Shown: piece after piece, positions 14,261 through 24,002 of the stretch
Layout: the number at the start of each line of letters is the position of its first letter
How positions within the stretch are numbered: the first letter of the stretch is position 1
NCBI GenBank assembly: GCA_018882745.1
Contig: VFFD01000005.1
Span: 1 to 39,878 of the forward strand
Reading direction: 5' to 3'
Source of the DNA: Candidatus Nanopelagicaceae bacterium
GTDB taxonomy: Bacteria > Actinomycetota > Actinomycetes > Nanopelagicales > Nanopelagicaceae
Length of the DNA: 39,878 bases
Position numbers and translations under genes: made by a program
Notes under the pieces: model-generated
Told to the model about the DNA's origin: nothing
Seen by the model: only the letters and a program-made list of their open reading frames with translations
Databases searched by the model: none

Positions 14261-15028
14261 ATGGATGAGCGCCTGACCCTCTCGGTAGATTGTGGTGGGC
14301 TCTTTATCAAGAGTTGCGTCTTGGATGATTCAGGAACGATGCACTCAAAACCAAATCGAATTGAAACTCCTTATCCTCTTTCGCCGGAACGGTTTGTAGA
14401 AACAATTGCAGAAATCTCAGCAGATCTACCCAAGGCTTATCGAGCGACTATCGGAATGCCCGGAATGATTCGCAACGGCGTGGTGGTAGCAACTCCGCAC
14501 TACATAACTACTCGTGGACCACGAACCAGAATCGACCCAGAACTTGAGGAGAGTTGGAGAGATTTTGATGTGCAGAAAGCCATCTCAACAAATCTAGGAA
14601 TCCCAACTTTGGTACTTAATGATGCAGAAGTGCATGGAGCTGGAATTATTACTGGTTCGGGGTATGAAGTTGTCATCACCCTTGGCACAGGTTTGGGTTT
14701 TGCGATTTTTTATGGAGGGAAGTTAACGCCGCATTTTGAGTTTTCACATGCCACAGTGCGACGAGGAACTACATATGACACCTGGATCGGCGAACAGGAA
14801 CGCAAACGCCTTGGCAATGTATTTTGGTCACGGAGAATTAGACAGTTAGTTGAAGAGCTCCGCCCGGTTTTCAAGTGGGATCGTCTTTATATAGGCGGCG
14901 GAAATGCGCGCGTTATTCGCCCTATTGATCTAGAGAAGATGGGCGATGATGTGATTATTGTTCCAAACACTGCAGGCGTTGCTGGCGGTGTGAGAGCGTG
15001 GAACTTAGAACATTACTTCCGCGCTTAA
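14261..15028 (+). CDS. ROK-family kinase resembling polyphosphate glucokinase
   Basis: This 255-aa sugar kinase of the ASKHA fold carries the N-terminal phosphate loop LSVDCGGLFIKSCVLD (residues 7-22). A mid-domain NDAEVHGAG contains the catalytic Asp, and a second phosphate motif TLGTGLGFA follows. Length and motifs fit the actinobacterial polyphosphate/ATP glucokinase branch, though the substrate is not proven. An in-frame TTG at 14198 would overlap the phosphodiesterase gene. ATG 14261 is preferred because an SD-like GAGAGGA lies about 7 nt upstream and the protein then starts just before the first strand. It may be the last gene of the 9574-15028 run. Its 3' end meets the convergent aminotransferase with a 4-nt overlap. 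Confidence 0.8.
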   Translation: MDERLTLSVDCGGLFIKSCVLDDSGTMHSKPNRIETPYPLSPERFVETIAEISADLPKAYRATIGMPGMIRNGVVVATPHYITTRGPRTRIDPELEESWRDFDVQKAISTNLGIPTLVLNDAEVHGAGIITGSGYEVVITLGTGLGFAIFYGGKLTPHFEFSHATVRRGTTYDTWIGEQERKRLGNVFWSRRIRQLVEELRPVFKWDRLYIGGGNARVIRPIDLEKMGDDVIIVPNTAGVAGGVRAWNLEHYFRA

Positions 15029-16419
15029 GCGCGCAAAGCTTGGGCGAACTCTAAGAAGTCGCCAACAATGATGTCGATCTCTCTCTGGCCATGTGCCAGC
15101 GAAATTAGCCACTGTTCATCAAGTCCTGGAGGGGTCATTACATTGCGATTCAGCGACCAGAAGAAGGAAAGTTCAGCGATATCGAAATCAGTCGCTTTGT
15201 AATCACGGTAATTGCGTACCGGTGAAGGTGACCAGGTAATGCATCCTTTTACGCCAAATCCAACAGTGTGCGCGGGGATTTCGTACTCATTAATAATGTC
15301 GGAAATTCTTGTGAGCGCTTGACGATTTAAATCTTCACAACGTTGGAGCGCTTCTGGAGTGCAGAGACGATCAACAGCACGTATTCCAGCCATCGCAAGA
15401 TAATGGCCATTAAATGTTCCAAGATGGGAATGATGACCTTTAACGACAACATCCATGTATTCGCGCTTTCCACCAAATGCGGCAACAGGAATTCCGCCGC
15501 CAATTGATTTTGCAAGCGCGATGAGATCCGGCTTGACGCCAAGTCTTTGTGCGGCGCCTTGTGGACCTGCAGTAAGTCCAGTCTTTACTTCATCAAAAAC
15601 AAGAAGCACACCATATTGATCGCAGAGTTCACGCACTCTTTCCAGATATCCCATATCAGGAAGCACAATTCCAATGTTTTCTAGAACTGGCTCCATAAAT
15701 ACACATGCAATCTTGTCAGCATCTTTCTTCAAAACTCTCTCAATTGCATCTGCATCGTTATAAGGAACGACATAGACATCGCCAGGAACTGTGGCAGGAA
15801 GTGGAACCGAGTTAGGAGAATGTGGATCGCCAGCTTTATCGAGCGCTGGTTTGGCAGAGACCATAAGTGGATCAAATGAACCGTGGTATCCACCCTCAAT
15901 CTTGATGACTCCAAGCTTTCCGGTTGCGGCGCGAGCAGTGCGGAGTGCATACATCGTGGCTTCTGTGCCGGAGTTGGCGAAGCGGACCATATCTAGACCA
16001 AAGCGGCGGCAGATGATTTCGGCGCCATCTCGGGTGATAGGCGAAGGAGTGGCAAAGAGAGTGCCGACATCGAGAGTGGCGTGGGCTTCCTTTACGACCT
16101 CTTCATTGAGGTGGCCAACAAGGAGTGCGCCAAAACCCATGGAGAGATCAAGCATTTCGCGACCATCAACATCTTTGAGCCATGCACCTTTAGCGGCGAC
16201 GATTGAAATGGGGTATGGATCCCAATGTTGGAAACTTGATGCGACGCCAAGCGGCGTGACTTTCGAAGCGCGGAGATTTTCGGCGCCAGATTCAGGAGCT
16301 TGCTTTGTAAATTTTGCGCGCTCAATCTCGAGAAGTTCTTGGATTCGCGCAGCAGGAACCGGCTTAATACGGTTAGGAGTTGACCTAAAGGTCTGATGAT
16401 GATGCGTTGTATTAAACAT
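15025..16419 (-). CDS. Class III PLP aminotransferase, glutamate-1-semialdehyde aminomutase-like
   Basis: This 464-aa fold type I PLP enzyme has the phosphate-binding segment NSGTEATMYALRTARA (149-164), the stacking region GGYHGSFDP, Asp276 in VFDEVKTG for the pyridine nitrogen, and the Schiff-base Lys304 in LIALAKSIGGG. It is closest in appearance to GSA-aminomutase relatives but is longer than HemL (about 430 aa) and stands outside any heme cluster, so its substrate is open. GTG 16476 would add 19 residues. I prefer ATG 16419 because the interval 16420-16476 contains a perfect hairpin (CGGATC/GATCCG) typical of a leader. A promoter is visible upstream. Confidence 0.82.
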   Translation of the reverse strand: MFNTTHHHQTFRSTPNRIKPVPAARIQELLEIERAKFTKQAPESGAENLRASKVTPLGVASSFQHWDPYPISIVAAKGAWLKDVDGREMLDLSMGFGALLVGHLNEEVVKEAHATLDVGTLFATPSPITRDGAEIICRRFGLDMVRFANSGTEATMYALRTARAATGKLGVIKIEGGYHGSFDPLMVSAKPALDKAGDPHSPNSVPLPATVPGDVYVVPYNDADAIERVLKKDADKIACVFMEPVLENIGIVLPDMGYLERVRELCDQYGVLLVFDEVKTGLTAGPQGAAQRLGVKPDLIALAKSIGGGIPVAAFGGKREYMDVVVKGHHSHLGTFNGHYLAMAGIRAVDRLCTPEALQRCEDLNRQALTRISDIINEYEIPAHTVGFGVKGCITWSPSPVRNYRDYKATDFDIAELSFFWSLNRNVMTPPGLDEQWLISLAHGQREIDIIVGDFLEFAQALRA

Positions 16420-16443
16420 GGGAGTTTCGGGACTTCCCAAATA

Positions 16444-16459
16444 CGGATCAGAAGATCCG
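16444..16459 (-). repeat. Hairpin CGGATC-N4-GATCCG in aminotransferase leader
   Basis: Perfect 6-bp arms with a 4-nt loop, between the predicted transcription start (about 16508) and ATG 16419. AAACTCCC occurs twice in this leader on the minus strand: next to the -10 and immediately before the ATG. Confidence 0.45.
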
Positions 16460-16514
16460 ATTTGTTGGTACCACACCCCTGTTCTAAAGAAAAACTGTTG
16501 TCTTGCTGAAGGGG

Positions 16515-16544
16515 AGTTTACTCCCGCGTATTAGGGGCAGTCAA
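16515..16544 (-). promoter_or_regulatory. Promoter of the aminotransferase gene with overlapping palindrome
   Basis: The minus strand reads TTGACT (16539-16544), 18 bp, TAAACT (16515-16520). The 14-nt palindrome GGGAG-TAAA-CTCCC (16512-16525) covers the -10, a position suited to a repressor operator. Initiation is expected near 16508. Confidence 0.5.
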
Positions 16545-16575
16545 GAGATAGCTTTTATGCGTGGCTCATGCGTAA

Positions 16576-17397
16576 TTACCGCATGAATAAGTTTCGTAAC
16601 CTTCGCGTTGTGAAATACAGACCTGTCACGATCATCACACAGAAGTAGCTCACATGTATCAACGTTCCGTTATCAAACGCTGAGAACCAAATATCTCTTA
16701 CTAATTCTATTCCATGCCATGAAGGCATTAACTTTATTAGAAACTCCAACCAATCTGGATAAACAGAGATTGGATATAAAGATCCAGAAAAAAGAAACAT
16801 GGGAAGAAGAACAATGTTGATCATTCCCATTTGTTGGTACGTTTTAAAATAAGAAGTAATCGCCATCCCAAACGATGCAAAACCAAATGCAATAAAGACT
16901 GCCGCCGGTATCGCAAGGATTGCAGCCACTCCAGGAACTAGTCCAAGCGGCGCAGTGATTGCCATAAACGCCATTGCGTAAGAGAGCCCACGTAGCAGCG
17001 CCCACGTGATTTCGCCGAGCGCTACATCAAGCGGCCCGAGTGGCGTTGCTAGCATGCCTTGGTAGAGCTTGCTCTCGTTGAGTTTAAAGAAGACATTCCA
17101 TGTCGAGTCGTAGATTGCACCATTCATAGCGCTAGTTGCGAGCAAACCTGGGGCGATGAAGACGGTGTAGTCGATTGTCTTGCCACCAAAATCTACATTT
17201 CCAATGAGTTCGCCCATTCCATAACCAAATGCCAAGAGGTAGAGAACTGGCTCCACAAATCCAGTAGCAATGGGAACCCACGTTGATGAGCGAAGAGCAA
17301 GGAGCGAACGTTCGACGATTGCACGTGCGCGGCCAGCATAAAGCTGGTGCCCAAATTTATTGGCGCGCGCGTCTGCGATTTCTACTGCAGTACTCAT
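16576..17397 (-). CDS. ABC-2 type exporter permease, second subunit
   Basis: This 273-aa membrane protein has six hydrophobic segments in the ABC-2 pattern. The family-typical stretch GYGMGELIGNVDFGGKTIDY and YTVFIAPGLLATSAMNGAIY precede the core helices, and a late MFLFSGSLYPISVYPDWL loop resembles DrrB/NodJ-type permeases. It pairs with the adjacent permease and ATPase as a small-molecule or lipid exporter. Its ATG overlaps the stop of the upstream permease by 4 nt. A hairpin CATGCG/CGCATG (16567-16585) spans the stop codon but lacks a T-run, so termination here is unclear. Confidence 0.9.
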   Translation of the reverse strand: MSTAVEIADARANKFGHQLYAGRARAIVERSLLALRSSTWVPIATGFVEPVLYLLAFGYGMGELIGNVDFGGKTIDYTVFIAPGLLATSAMNGAIYDSTWNVFFKLNESKLYQGMLATPLGPLDVALGEITWALLRGLSYAMAFMAITAPLGLVPGVAAILAIPAAVFIAFGFASFGMAITSYFKTYQQMGMINIVLLPMFLFSGSLYPISVYPDWLEFLIKLMPSWHGIELVRDIWFSAFDNGTLIHVSYFCVMIVTGLYFTTRRLRNLFMR

Positions 17398-18206
17398 TTA
17401 GCCAACCTTGCAGTGAAGGCTCGATTAGCAAGTAAGAGTCCGGCAATAAGTAAGAGAGATAGGTAAGCGAAGTGAAAGAGAATCATGAGACCACTGATGG
17501 AGTATCCGTAAGAAAAGTGCCTTCCTAATTCAGTTGCATGCCAGAGCGGTGAGACCCAACCGATAGGTTGAAGGAATGTTGGCATGCTTTCCAAAGGGAA
17601 AAAAGTTCCAGAGAATAGAAACATAGGCATGATTACTAAACGACCAAGAATCGTCATAAAGAAATCTTCTTTAGTCACTTTTGCGGTAATCCCAAGGATA
17701 ACCGCAGCAAAAGCTCCTGCAGCGAACATGGTTATCGGCACAACATCCCATGATTGACTTATGCTGAAAACACCAAAAGCAACAAGGAGCGCCCAATAAC
17801 AAAACACGGTGAAGGCAACACGGAGCATTGCTGCCATAAATACACCAGTTGCTATTTGGGTTCCCGTTAAAGGAGTGGAATTCATTGCAAAGAAAAGCTT
17901 GCGCCATTTGAATCCTTCGAGAACTGGAAACATCACTTCATCCATGGCTCCGGTTAGAGCAGCAGCTGCTAAGAGAGCAGGAGCAATAAAAGTTATGTAT
18001 TCCACGCCACCGGTGCCTGAGGTTCCAGAGTTCTGATTTACCAAGACTCCCACGCCAATTCCGATAGCGATGAGATAGAAGAGTGGATTTCCAATTGCAA
18101 CGATGGCGATGATGCCCTTCCACTTCATCATCTGAGAGATTCGAGCCTCAGCTACATAAGCAGCGCCGATGCTTCGTACCTTTGCAACATTGATTCCGGA
18201 GTTCAT
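17394..18206 (-). CDS. ABC-2 type exporter permease, first subunit
   Basis: This 270-aa membrane protein has six hydrophobic segments. It is paralogous in layout to the next gene: YITFIAPALLAAAALTGAMDE matches YTVFIAPGLLATSAMNGAIY there, and MFLFSGTFFPLESMP matches MFLFSGSLYPISVYP. Two different permeases with one ATPase imply a heterodimeric membrane channel. The start lies 2 nt after the ATPase stop and the end overlaps the next start by 4 nt, so all three are one operon. The substrate is unknown. Confidence 0.9.
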   Translation of the reverse strand: MNSGINVAKVRSIGAAYVAEARISQMMKWKGIIAIVAIGNPLFYLIAIGIGVGVLVNQNSGTSGTGGVEYITFIAPALLAAAALTGAMDEVMFPVLEGFKWRKLFFAMNSTPLTGTQIATGVFMAAMLRVAFTVFCYWALLVAFGVFSISQSWDVVPITMFAAGAFAAVILGITAKVTKEDFFMTILGRLVIMPMFLFSGTFFPLESMPTFLQPIGWVSPLWHATELGRHFSYGYSISGLMILFHFAYLSLLLIAGLLLANRAFTARLAK

Positions 18207-18208
18207 CG

Positions 18209-19135
18209 TTACTCAATCAGCGATCGACCAGTAAGGCGCAAGAAAACATCTTCGAGAGAACTGCGTCGAACTAGAGAGGTAGTGGGGTGTAATTTCTTGG
18301 CAATGATCTCTTCTAGAAGAGCTTCGCCATCCTCGACGTACATCAAGATACGATCAGGAAGCTCTTCGATCCGATCACACATGCCGCGCAAAATTGGAGC
18401 GACTTCCTTGTTACGTTCTGAGCCAAAGCGAACTTCTAAAACCTCTTTAGTGGAATAAACCTTGATAAGTTCAAGTGGCGAACCTTCGGCCATAATCTTG
18501 CCGTTATCCATCACAACTAATCGATCACAGAGCTGTTCCGCTTCATCCATGAAGTGGGTGGTCAAAACCAGCGTTACTCCAGTCTCTTTCAGGCGGAATA
18601 AGCGGTCCCACAAGATATGTCGCGCTTGCGGATCAAGACCGGTCGTTGGTTCATCAAGCATCAAGATGTCAGGCTCGCTCACCAGAGCGCGAGCGATTGT
18701 TAAACGCCGTTTCATTCCGCCGCTCAGCGCATCAACTTTTACGTTACGTTTCTCTTCAAGTTGAGCAAACTCAAGCAATTCTTCAATTTTTGCGCGGATA
18801 AATTTCTTGCTCAGCCCAAAGTATCGGCCATAAATAAAAAGATTTTCGGTAACTGTTAATTCGCCATCTAGATTATCTTGTTGAGGAACGACACCAAGAT
18901 GGGCGCGAATTTGGGGGCCATGCTCTTCAGGATCGCGGCCAAGAATCGAGATAGTCCCAGCTGTGCGTTGGGAGGTAGCTGCGATTATCCGCATCGTCGT
19001 GGACTTGCCAGCTCCGTTAGGACCAAGGAGTCCAAACGACTCTCCCTTGGCTACATCGAAGTCGATGGCATTTACTGCGGTGAAGTCACCGTACTTCTTG
19101 GTCAAGCCACGCGCGCTTATGAGCGATTCAGACAT
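18209..19135 (-). CDS. ABC exporter ATP-binding subunit (DrrA/CcmA-like)
   Basis: This 308-aa ATPase drives the two ABC-2 permeases. It shows Walker A GPNGAGKST (38-46), Q-loop VVPQQDN (82-88), signature LSGGMKRR (137-144), Walker B ILMLDEPTTGLDP (157-169) and the switch His in TTHFMDEAEQL. The extra C-terminal 80 residues are usual for the DrrA/NodI subgroup. It is the first gene of its operon, with a -10 TAAGAT 6 nt before the ATG and no SD. guaB1 is divergent, its start codon 41 bp away. Confidence 0.95.
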   Translation of the reverse strand: MSESLISARGLTKKYGDFTAVNAIDFDVAKGESFGLLGPNGAGKSTTMRIIAATSQRTAGTISILGRDPEEHGPQIRAHLGVVPQQDNLDGELTVTENLFIYGRYFGLSKKFIRAKIEELLEFAQLEEKRNVKVDALSGGMKRRLTIARALVSEPDILMLDEPTTGLDPQARHILWDRLFRLKETGVTLVLTTHFMDEAEQLCDRLVVMDNGKIMAEGSPLELIKVYSTKEVLEVRFGSERNKEVAPILRGMCDRIEELPDRILMYVEDGEALLEEIIAKKLHPTTSLVRRSSLEDVFLRLTGRSLIE

Positions 19136-19141
19136 TGATTT

Positions 19142-19147
19142 ATCTTA
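19142..19147 (-). promoter_or_regulatory. Leaderless -10 (TAAGAT) of the ABC exporter operon
   Basis: The minus strand reads TAAGAT-AAATCA-ATG with a 6-nt spacer. The spacer nearly equals the AAATCT spacer of the nucleotidyltransferase gene. Confidence 0.5.
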
Positions 19148-19162
19148 TCGCTTTAACAGGTC

Positions 19163-20613
<1,451 letters not shown>

Positions 20614-20615
20614 AA

Positions 20616-21773
20616 CTACGCTTCGCGCGCGTATTTTGAAGCAAAAATGAGTAAGTAAGAGAAAGCTGCAATCAAGAAGAGCGTCCAACGCAATTCGATA
20701 ACATCAGCAATAAATCCAATCAGTGGTGGACCAAGAACGAATCCAAAGTAAGAAACTCCAGAAACTTTAGCGACCGCTTCTGAAGGGGCAATTACTCCCG
20801 CATACCTCTTTGTTGCAAGGGTTCCAGCGGCGCTAAACATCAACGGAATAACAACTGAGAGTCCAATTCCAAGTAGAAACCACGAAATCATGATTGCAGG
20901 AATACCACCAACGATAAGTCCAGCTGTGAGTCCGGTACCAGAGATAATTCCGCCCATTGCAATCACAAGTGATGCGCCAAATCGATGCGCCAAATAGTCT
21001 CCTGAGAAACGACCGATAATCATGGCGCTGCAGAAAACTATGTATGGCAACGTAGAAATAAAAGGCGTCGCACCAAAAGCGTCGCGAGCCAAGACACCGC
21101 CCCAATCTCCGGCAGCGCCTTCACTAATTGCAGCAAACAGTCCAAAGAAACCGAGAATCCAGAAGATAAAGGGATGTTTTGCACGCGGACCCGATGTGAA
21201 GTCATGTTTATCCGTCTCAGCGGGCAGATAAATCGGCCTGACTGCAAAAGCTGCCACCATATATATAAGGAATAATCCAAGAGATTGATTAAGAGGTGTG
21301 ACCTCCCATTGTGAGAAAAGTCCGCCAAGAATTCCGCCAATCAAAGTTCCAACTGAAAACATACCGTGAAAAACGCTCATCAAACGCCGTCCCGCGCGTT
21401 GTTCTACCAAGACAGCATGTGCATTCATGGCGACATCTTGAGTTGCTAAAGAGAATCCAAGGAGAAATAAAGAGAGCCAAAACCATTGCAGGCTTAGGAG
21501 TAACCCAACAAGCACGCAAGAAAAAGCCAATGCAATCGTCGCCCAGAAAACTACTGGCTTACTTCCAAATCTTGCCGAGTTCTTTCCAGCTGGCTTTAGT
21601 GCGAGGAAGACTCCGATCGAGACAAAGAGCAGCGAGGTACCTAAAGTTCCATTTGAGATATCCAGAATCCGCTTGAAATCTGGAATTCGCGCAACGAAGG
21701 TTCCTGCTGTAAATCCATTGACAATAAATGTGATGGTTACCGCAAGACGTGCGCGCTTGAGCGTTAGTTCCAT
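20616..21773 (-). CDS. MFS permease (YbjJ-like)
   Basis: This 385-aa protein has about twelve hydrophobic helices in two halves. The segment GTLGTSLLFVSIGVFLALKPAGKNSARFG contains the MFS helix 2-3 loop region. DVAMNAHAVLVEQRAGRRLMSVFHGMFSVG in the first half is typical of the YbjJ/fucose-permease-like group. The substrate is unknown. A TANNNT -10 (TAGACT) lies 9 nt before the ATG, so the leader would be at most about three bases. It is convergent with guaB1 and divergent from htrA. Confidence 0.85.
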   Translation of the reverse strand: MELTLKRARLAVTITFIVNGFTAGTFVARIPDFKRILDISNGTLGTSLLFVSIGVFLALKPAGKNSARFGSKPVVFWATIALAFSCVLVGLLLSLQWFWLSLFLLGFSLATQDVAMNAHAVLVEQRAGRRLMSVFHGMFSVGTLIGGILGGLFSQWEVTPLNQSLGLFLIYMVAAFAVRPIYLPAETDKHDFTSGPRAKHPFIFWILGFFGLFAAISEGAAGDWGGVLARDAFGATPFISTLPYIVFCSAMIIGRFSGDYLAHRFGASLVIAMGGIISGTGLTAGLIVGGIPAIMISWFLLGIGLSVVIPLMFSAAGTLATKRYAGVIAPSEAVAKVSGVSYFGFVLGPPLIGFIADVIELRWTLFLIAAFSYLLIFASKYAREA

Positions 21774-21782
21774 GAGTTGCGA

Positions 21783-21788
21783 AGTCTA
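21783..21788 (-). promoter_or_regulatory. Near-leaderless -10 (TAGACT) of the MFS gene
   Basis: The minus strand reads TAGACT, 9 nt, ATG (21773). Initiation would fall 2-3 nt before the ATG. Confidence 0.38.
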
Positions 21789-21849
21789 CCCAGCAAAGGT
21801 TGAATTCCCGTTAAGGTTTTTTTCAGAAAACAATGATGAGGTATGACGC

Positions 21850-22959
21850 ATGGCAACTGTCTCTACTTTTAGCAAAGTCATGGTTGGTTTCGTAATGGGC
21901 GCTGTTGTGGCTGGCGGCGTTGCAGTCGCTGTCACTCCCGATAATCCGCCTACGAAAGTCTGTGTAGACAATAAAACAAAGGCTCTCTTTGCAGCCACAG
22001 ACGGCAGTTGCTCGAAGACTCGAACCTTGATGGAAATTGTTGGCAACGGCGTTGATGTTCAAACTATCGCTTCTGCGGTTTCGCCTTCAGTGGTTTCGAT
22101 TGCGGTGTCCTCTGTTGCAGGCGGTGGGACAGGTTCGGGAGTTATATATCGATCCAGCGGAACTTCAGCTTTTATTATTACCAACAATCATGTGATCAAG
22201 GACGCGGCACAAACAGGAACTATCAGAGTAGAACTTAATAATGGGGACTTTGAAAATGCGTCAATTGTTGGACGTGATTCAACATATGATCTTGCAGTTT
22301 TAAGAATCAATCGCGGTAATCTCAAAGCCATCACAATTGGAAACTCAAATAGATTGATTATCGGTGAACCAGTTGTTGCTTTCGGCTCTCCATTAGGACT
22401 ATCAGGAACTGTTACAAGTGGAATAGTCTCGGCGCTCAATCGCCCCGTGACTGCGGGAAGCACTGGTGCAGAATCCTTTATCGATGCAATTCAGACAGAC
22501 GCAGCCATTAATCCAGGTAACTCTGGTGGACCGTTAGTTAACTCCAGTGGCGCGCTCATCGGAATCAATTCTGCAATCGCTGCACTCAGCTCGGGCACAA
22601 ATGGCTCTATTGGTCTTGGATTCTCGATTCCTATCAATCAAGCAAAGCGCGTAGTTGATGAAATCATTGCAACTGGAAAATCAACTAGACCATTCCTGGG
22701 TGTGAATTTTGATACCGCTTATGTGGGAACAGGTGCTCGTATTCGTGGCATTGTTGAAGGTGAAGCTGCCGCGAAAGCGGGGATTCCAGCCGGAGCGATT
22801 ATTCGTGAAATCGATGGCAAGAAAACCAATGACTTAATTACTGCAATCGTTCGAATCCGCGCATACACCCCTGGCGAAACCGTGAAGATAACAGTGGATA
22901 TGCCAAGCGGAGGATCCAAGACGTTCTCAGTAGTGCTGGGTAAAGCTGACTCTCAGTAA
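21850..22959 (+). CDS. HtrA/DegP-type serine protease with PDZ domain and an N-terminal Cys module
   Basis: This 369-aa protein is a membrane-anchored or secreted quality-control protease. A hydrophobic segment at 10-29 precedes a two-Cys segment (Cys38, Cys54) with CVDNKTK that resembles one in the collagen-like protein at 5162-5953. The trypsin-like domain shows the triad His114 (NNHVI), Asp147 (DLAVL) and Ser225 (GNSGGP). A C-terminal PDZ domain spans about 275-365, with RGIVEGEAAAKAGIPAGAII. GAGG (21837-21840) lies about 9 nt before the ATG and may serve as a weak SD, so this gene probably has a leader. A TAAGGT at 21812-21817 is a possible -10. Confidence 0.92.
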   Translation: MATVSTFSKVMVGFVMGAVVAGGVAVAVTPDNPPTKVCVDNKTKALFAATDGSCSKTRTLMEIVGNGVDVQTIASAVSPSVVSIAVSSVAGGGTGSGVIYRSSGTSAFIITNNHVIKDAAQTGTIRVELNNGDFENASIVGRDSTYDLAVLRINRGNLKAITIGNSNRLIIGEPVVAFGSPLGLSGTVTSGIVSALNRPVTAGSTGAESFIDAIQTDAAINPGNSGGPLVNSSGALIGINSAIAALSSGTNGSIGLGFSIPINQAKRVVDEIIATGKSTRPFLGVNFDTAYVGTGARIRGIVEGEAAAKAGIPAGAIIREIDGKKTNDLITAIVRIRAYTPGETVKITVDMPSGGSKTFSVVLGKADSQ

Positions 22960-22971
22960 AGTCGCGAATAT

Positions 22972-23012
22972 TGAGCCATAACGACTAGCTCTTCCTGCTA
23001 AGTTATGGCTCA
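22972..23012. repeat. 11-bp perfect inverted repeat between htrA and the TPR gene
   Basis: TGAGCCATAAC (22972-22982) and GTTATGGCTCA (23002-23012) enclose 19 nt. No T-run follows. It could end the htrA transcript, structure the TPR-gene leader, or be an operator. Confidence 0.6.
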
Positions 23013-23047
23013 CTGCAGCGTTGCATATTTCTGAAGGGAGTACTGCG

Positions 23048-23986
23048 TTGGCCGATGAACACAACGATGATGATGTAAATGATGAAATCATTACGGAAGA
23101 AATGTTGTGGGAGCGAATACCTGAAACTCATGGTGTCGATCGAGCCAGTACGTATTATGAATTAAGCGCGCGAATCTACGCTCGTGGCCAATATGATGAA
23201 GCGCTTGCACTCGCTGAAACCGCGCGCGATATTTACTCTGAACTTGGCTCTGCTGCCCCCACTGAAGGTTTAGCCCAGGCCTACTCTGCAATCGGTTACA
23301 ACCTCAACCAACTCAAGCGAATGAGCGAAGCTGCAACTGCAATGAGTAAAGCTGTTGAGTTACTGCGCGAGAACAAATCTCCGATAGCGCTCGAACTTGC
23401 CTGCACGCTAGGTGAATGGTGGTTTGGTTCCAAGGAATATCAGAACACTATTGAATGCATGGAGGAATGCGCGCGCGAACATCTCATTGACGGCAACGAA
23501 CTTGGCGCAGCTACGGATTTCCATCTCATTGGTTGTGCATATCGCGAATTAAAGAAGTACAAAGAAGCGCTCGAAGCTTTCTTTGAAGCGCGGAAATACT
23601 TCAAGGCCGCTCGTGAAGTTATCCATGTTGCGCGTTGTGATCAAAAAATTGCACATTGCTATACCGAGCTAGGCGATGCTGAGTCAGCGCTAGCAGCCGC
23701 ACAGAAAGCGGTAGATGTTTTCACTACTGCTCATGACCATCGCCGCCTTACTTATGCTTCTTTTGAGCTTGGAAAGGCCCAGGTTCTATCAGGTGAAGTA
23801 GATGAGGGGCTCAACACTCTAGAACGGGTCCTGGATATTGCTGCCGATGCCGAACCTAAAGACTTTGAGTTTATTGTTGCGATAGAACGTCGAATTGCAG
23901 AGATTCTTCATACCCAAGGACGTTCCGAAGAAGCGATTGAGATTGAACGTCGTATCGCTTCCATCTCTGAAATTCTTGAAGATTAA
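23048..23986 (+). CDS. Tetratricopeptide-repeat protein, cytoplasmic
   Basis: This 312-aa protein is built of consecutive TPR helical pairs (for example YELSARIYARGQYDEALALA and LAQAYSAIGYNLNQLKRMSE), with further copies through residue 290. No signal peptide or catalytic domain is visible, so it probably acts as a protein-interaction scaffold. The start is TTG 23048, because GAAGGGAG (23033-23040) gives an SD at a 7-nt spacing. An upstream in-frame TTG at 23021 has none. The gene is followed 16 nt later by a low-molecular-weight phosphatase gene, probably cotranscribed. Specific function is unknown. Confidence 0.82.
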   Translation: MADEHNDDDVNDEIITEEMLWERIPETHGVDRASTYYELSARIYARGQYDEALALAETARDIYSELGSAAPTEGLAQAYSAIGYNLNQLKRMSEAATAMSKAVELLRENKSPIALELACTLGEWWFGSKEYQNTIECMEECAREHLIDGNELGAATDFHLIGCAYRELKKYKEALEAFFEARKYFKAAREVIHVARCDQKIAHCYTELGDAESALAAAQKAVDVFTTAHDHRRLTYASFELGKAQVLSGEVDEGLNTLERVLDIAADAEPKDFEFIVAIERRIAEILHTQGRSEEAIEIERRIASISEILED

Positions 23987-24000
23987 ACTTGAAGATTAAA
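23975..24000 (+). repeat. 13-bp perfect tandem duplication at the TPR gene stop
   Basis: CTTGAAGATTAAA occurs twice back to back. The first copy carries the TPR stop codon TAA (23984-23986); the second forms the spacer to the next start at 24003. Confidence 0.9.
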
Positions 24001-24002
24001 TA

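Noticed and set aside
15791-16396. 201-codon plus-strand frame inside the aminotransferase gene
   Set aside because: Antisense shadow over the conserved PLP-enzyme sequence, Ser/Arg/Pro-rich, no start signal.
16567-16585. CATGCG/CGCATG hairpin as intrinsic terminator of the ABC operon
   Set aside because: Short stem, overlaps the stop codon and lacks a following T-run, so not called as a terminator.
21311-21676. 121-codon plus-strand frame inside the MFS gene
   Set aside because: Antisense to membrane helices; highly basic product and no RBS or -10.
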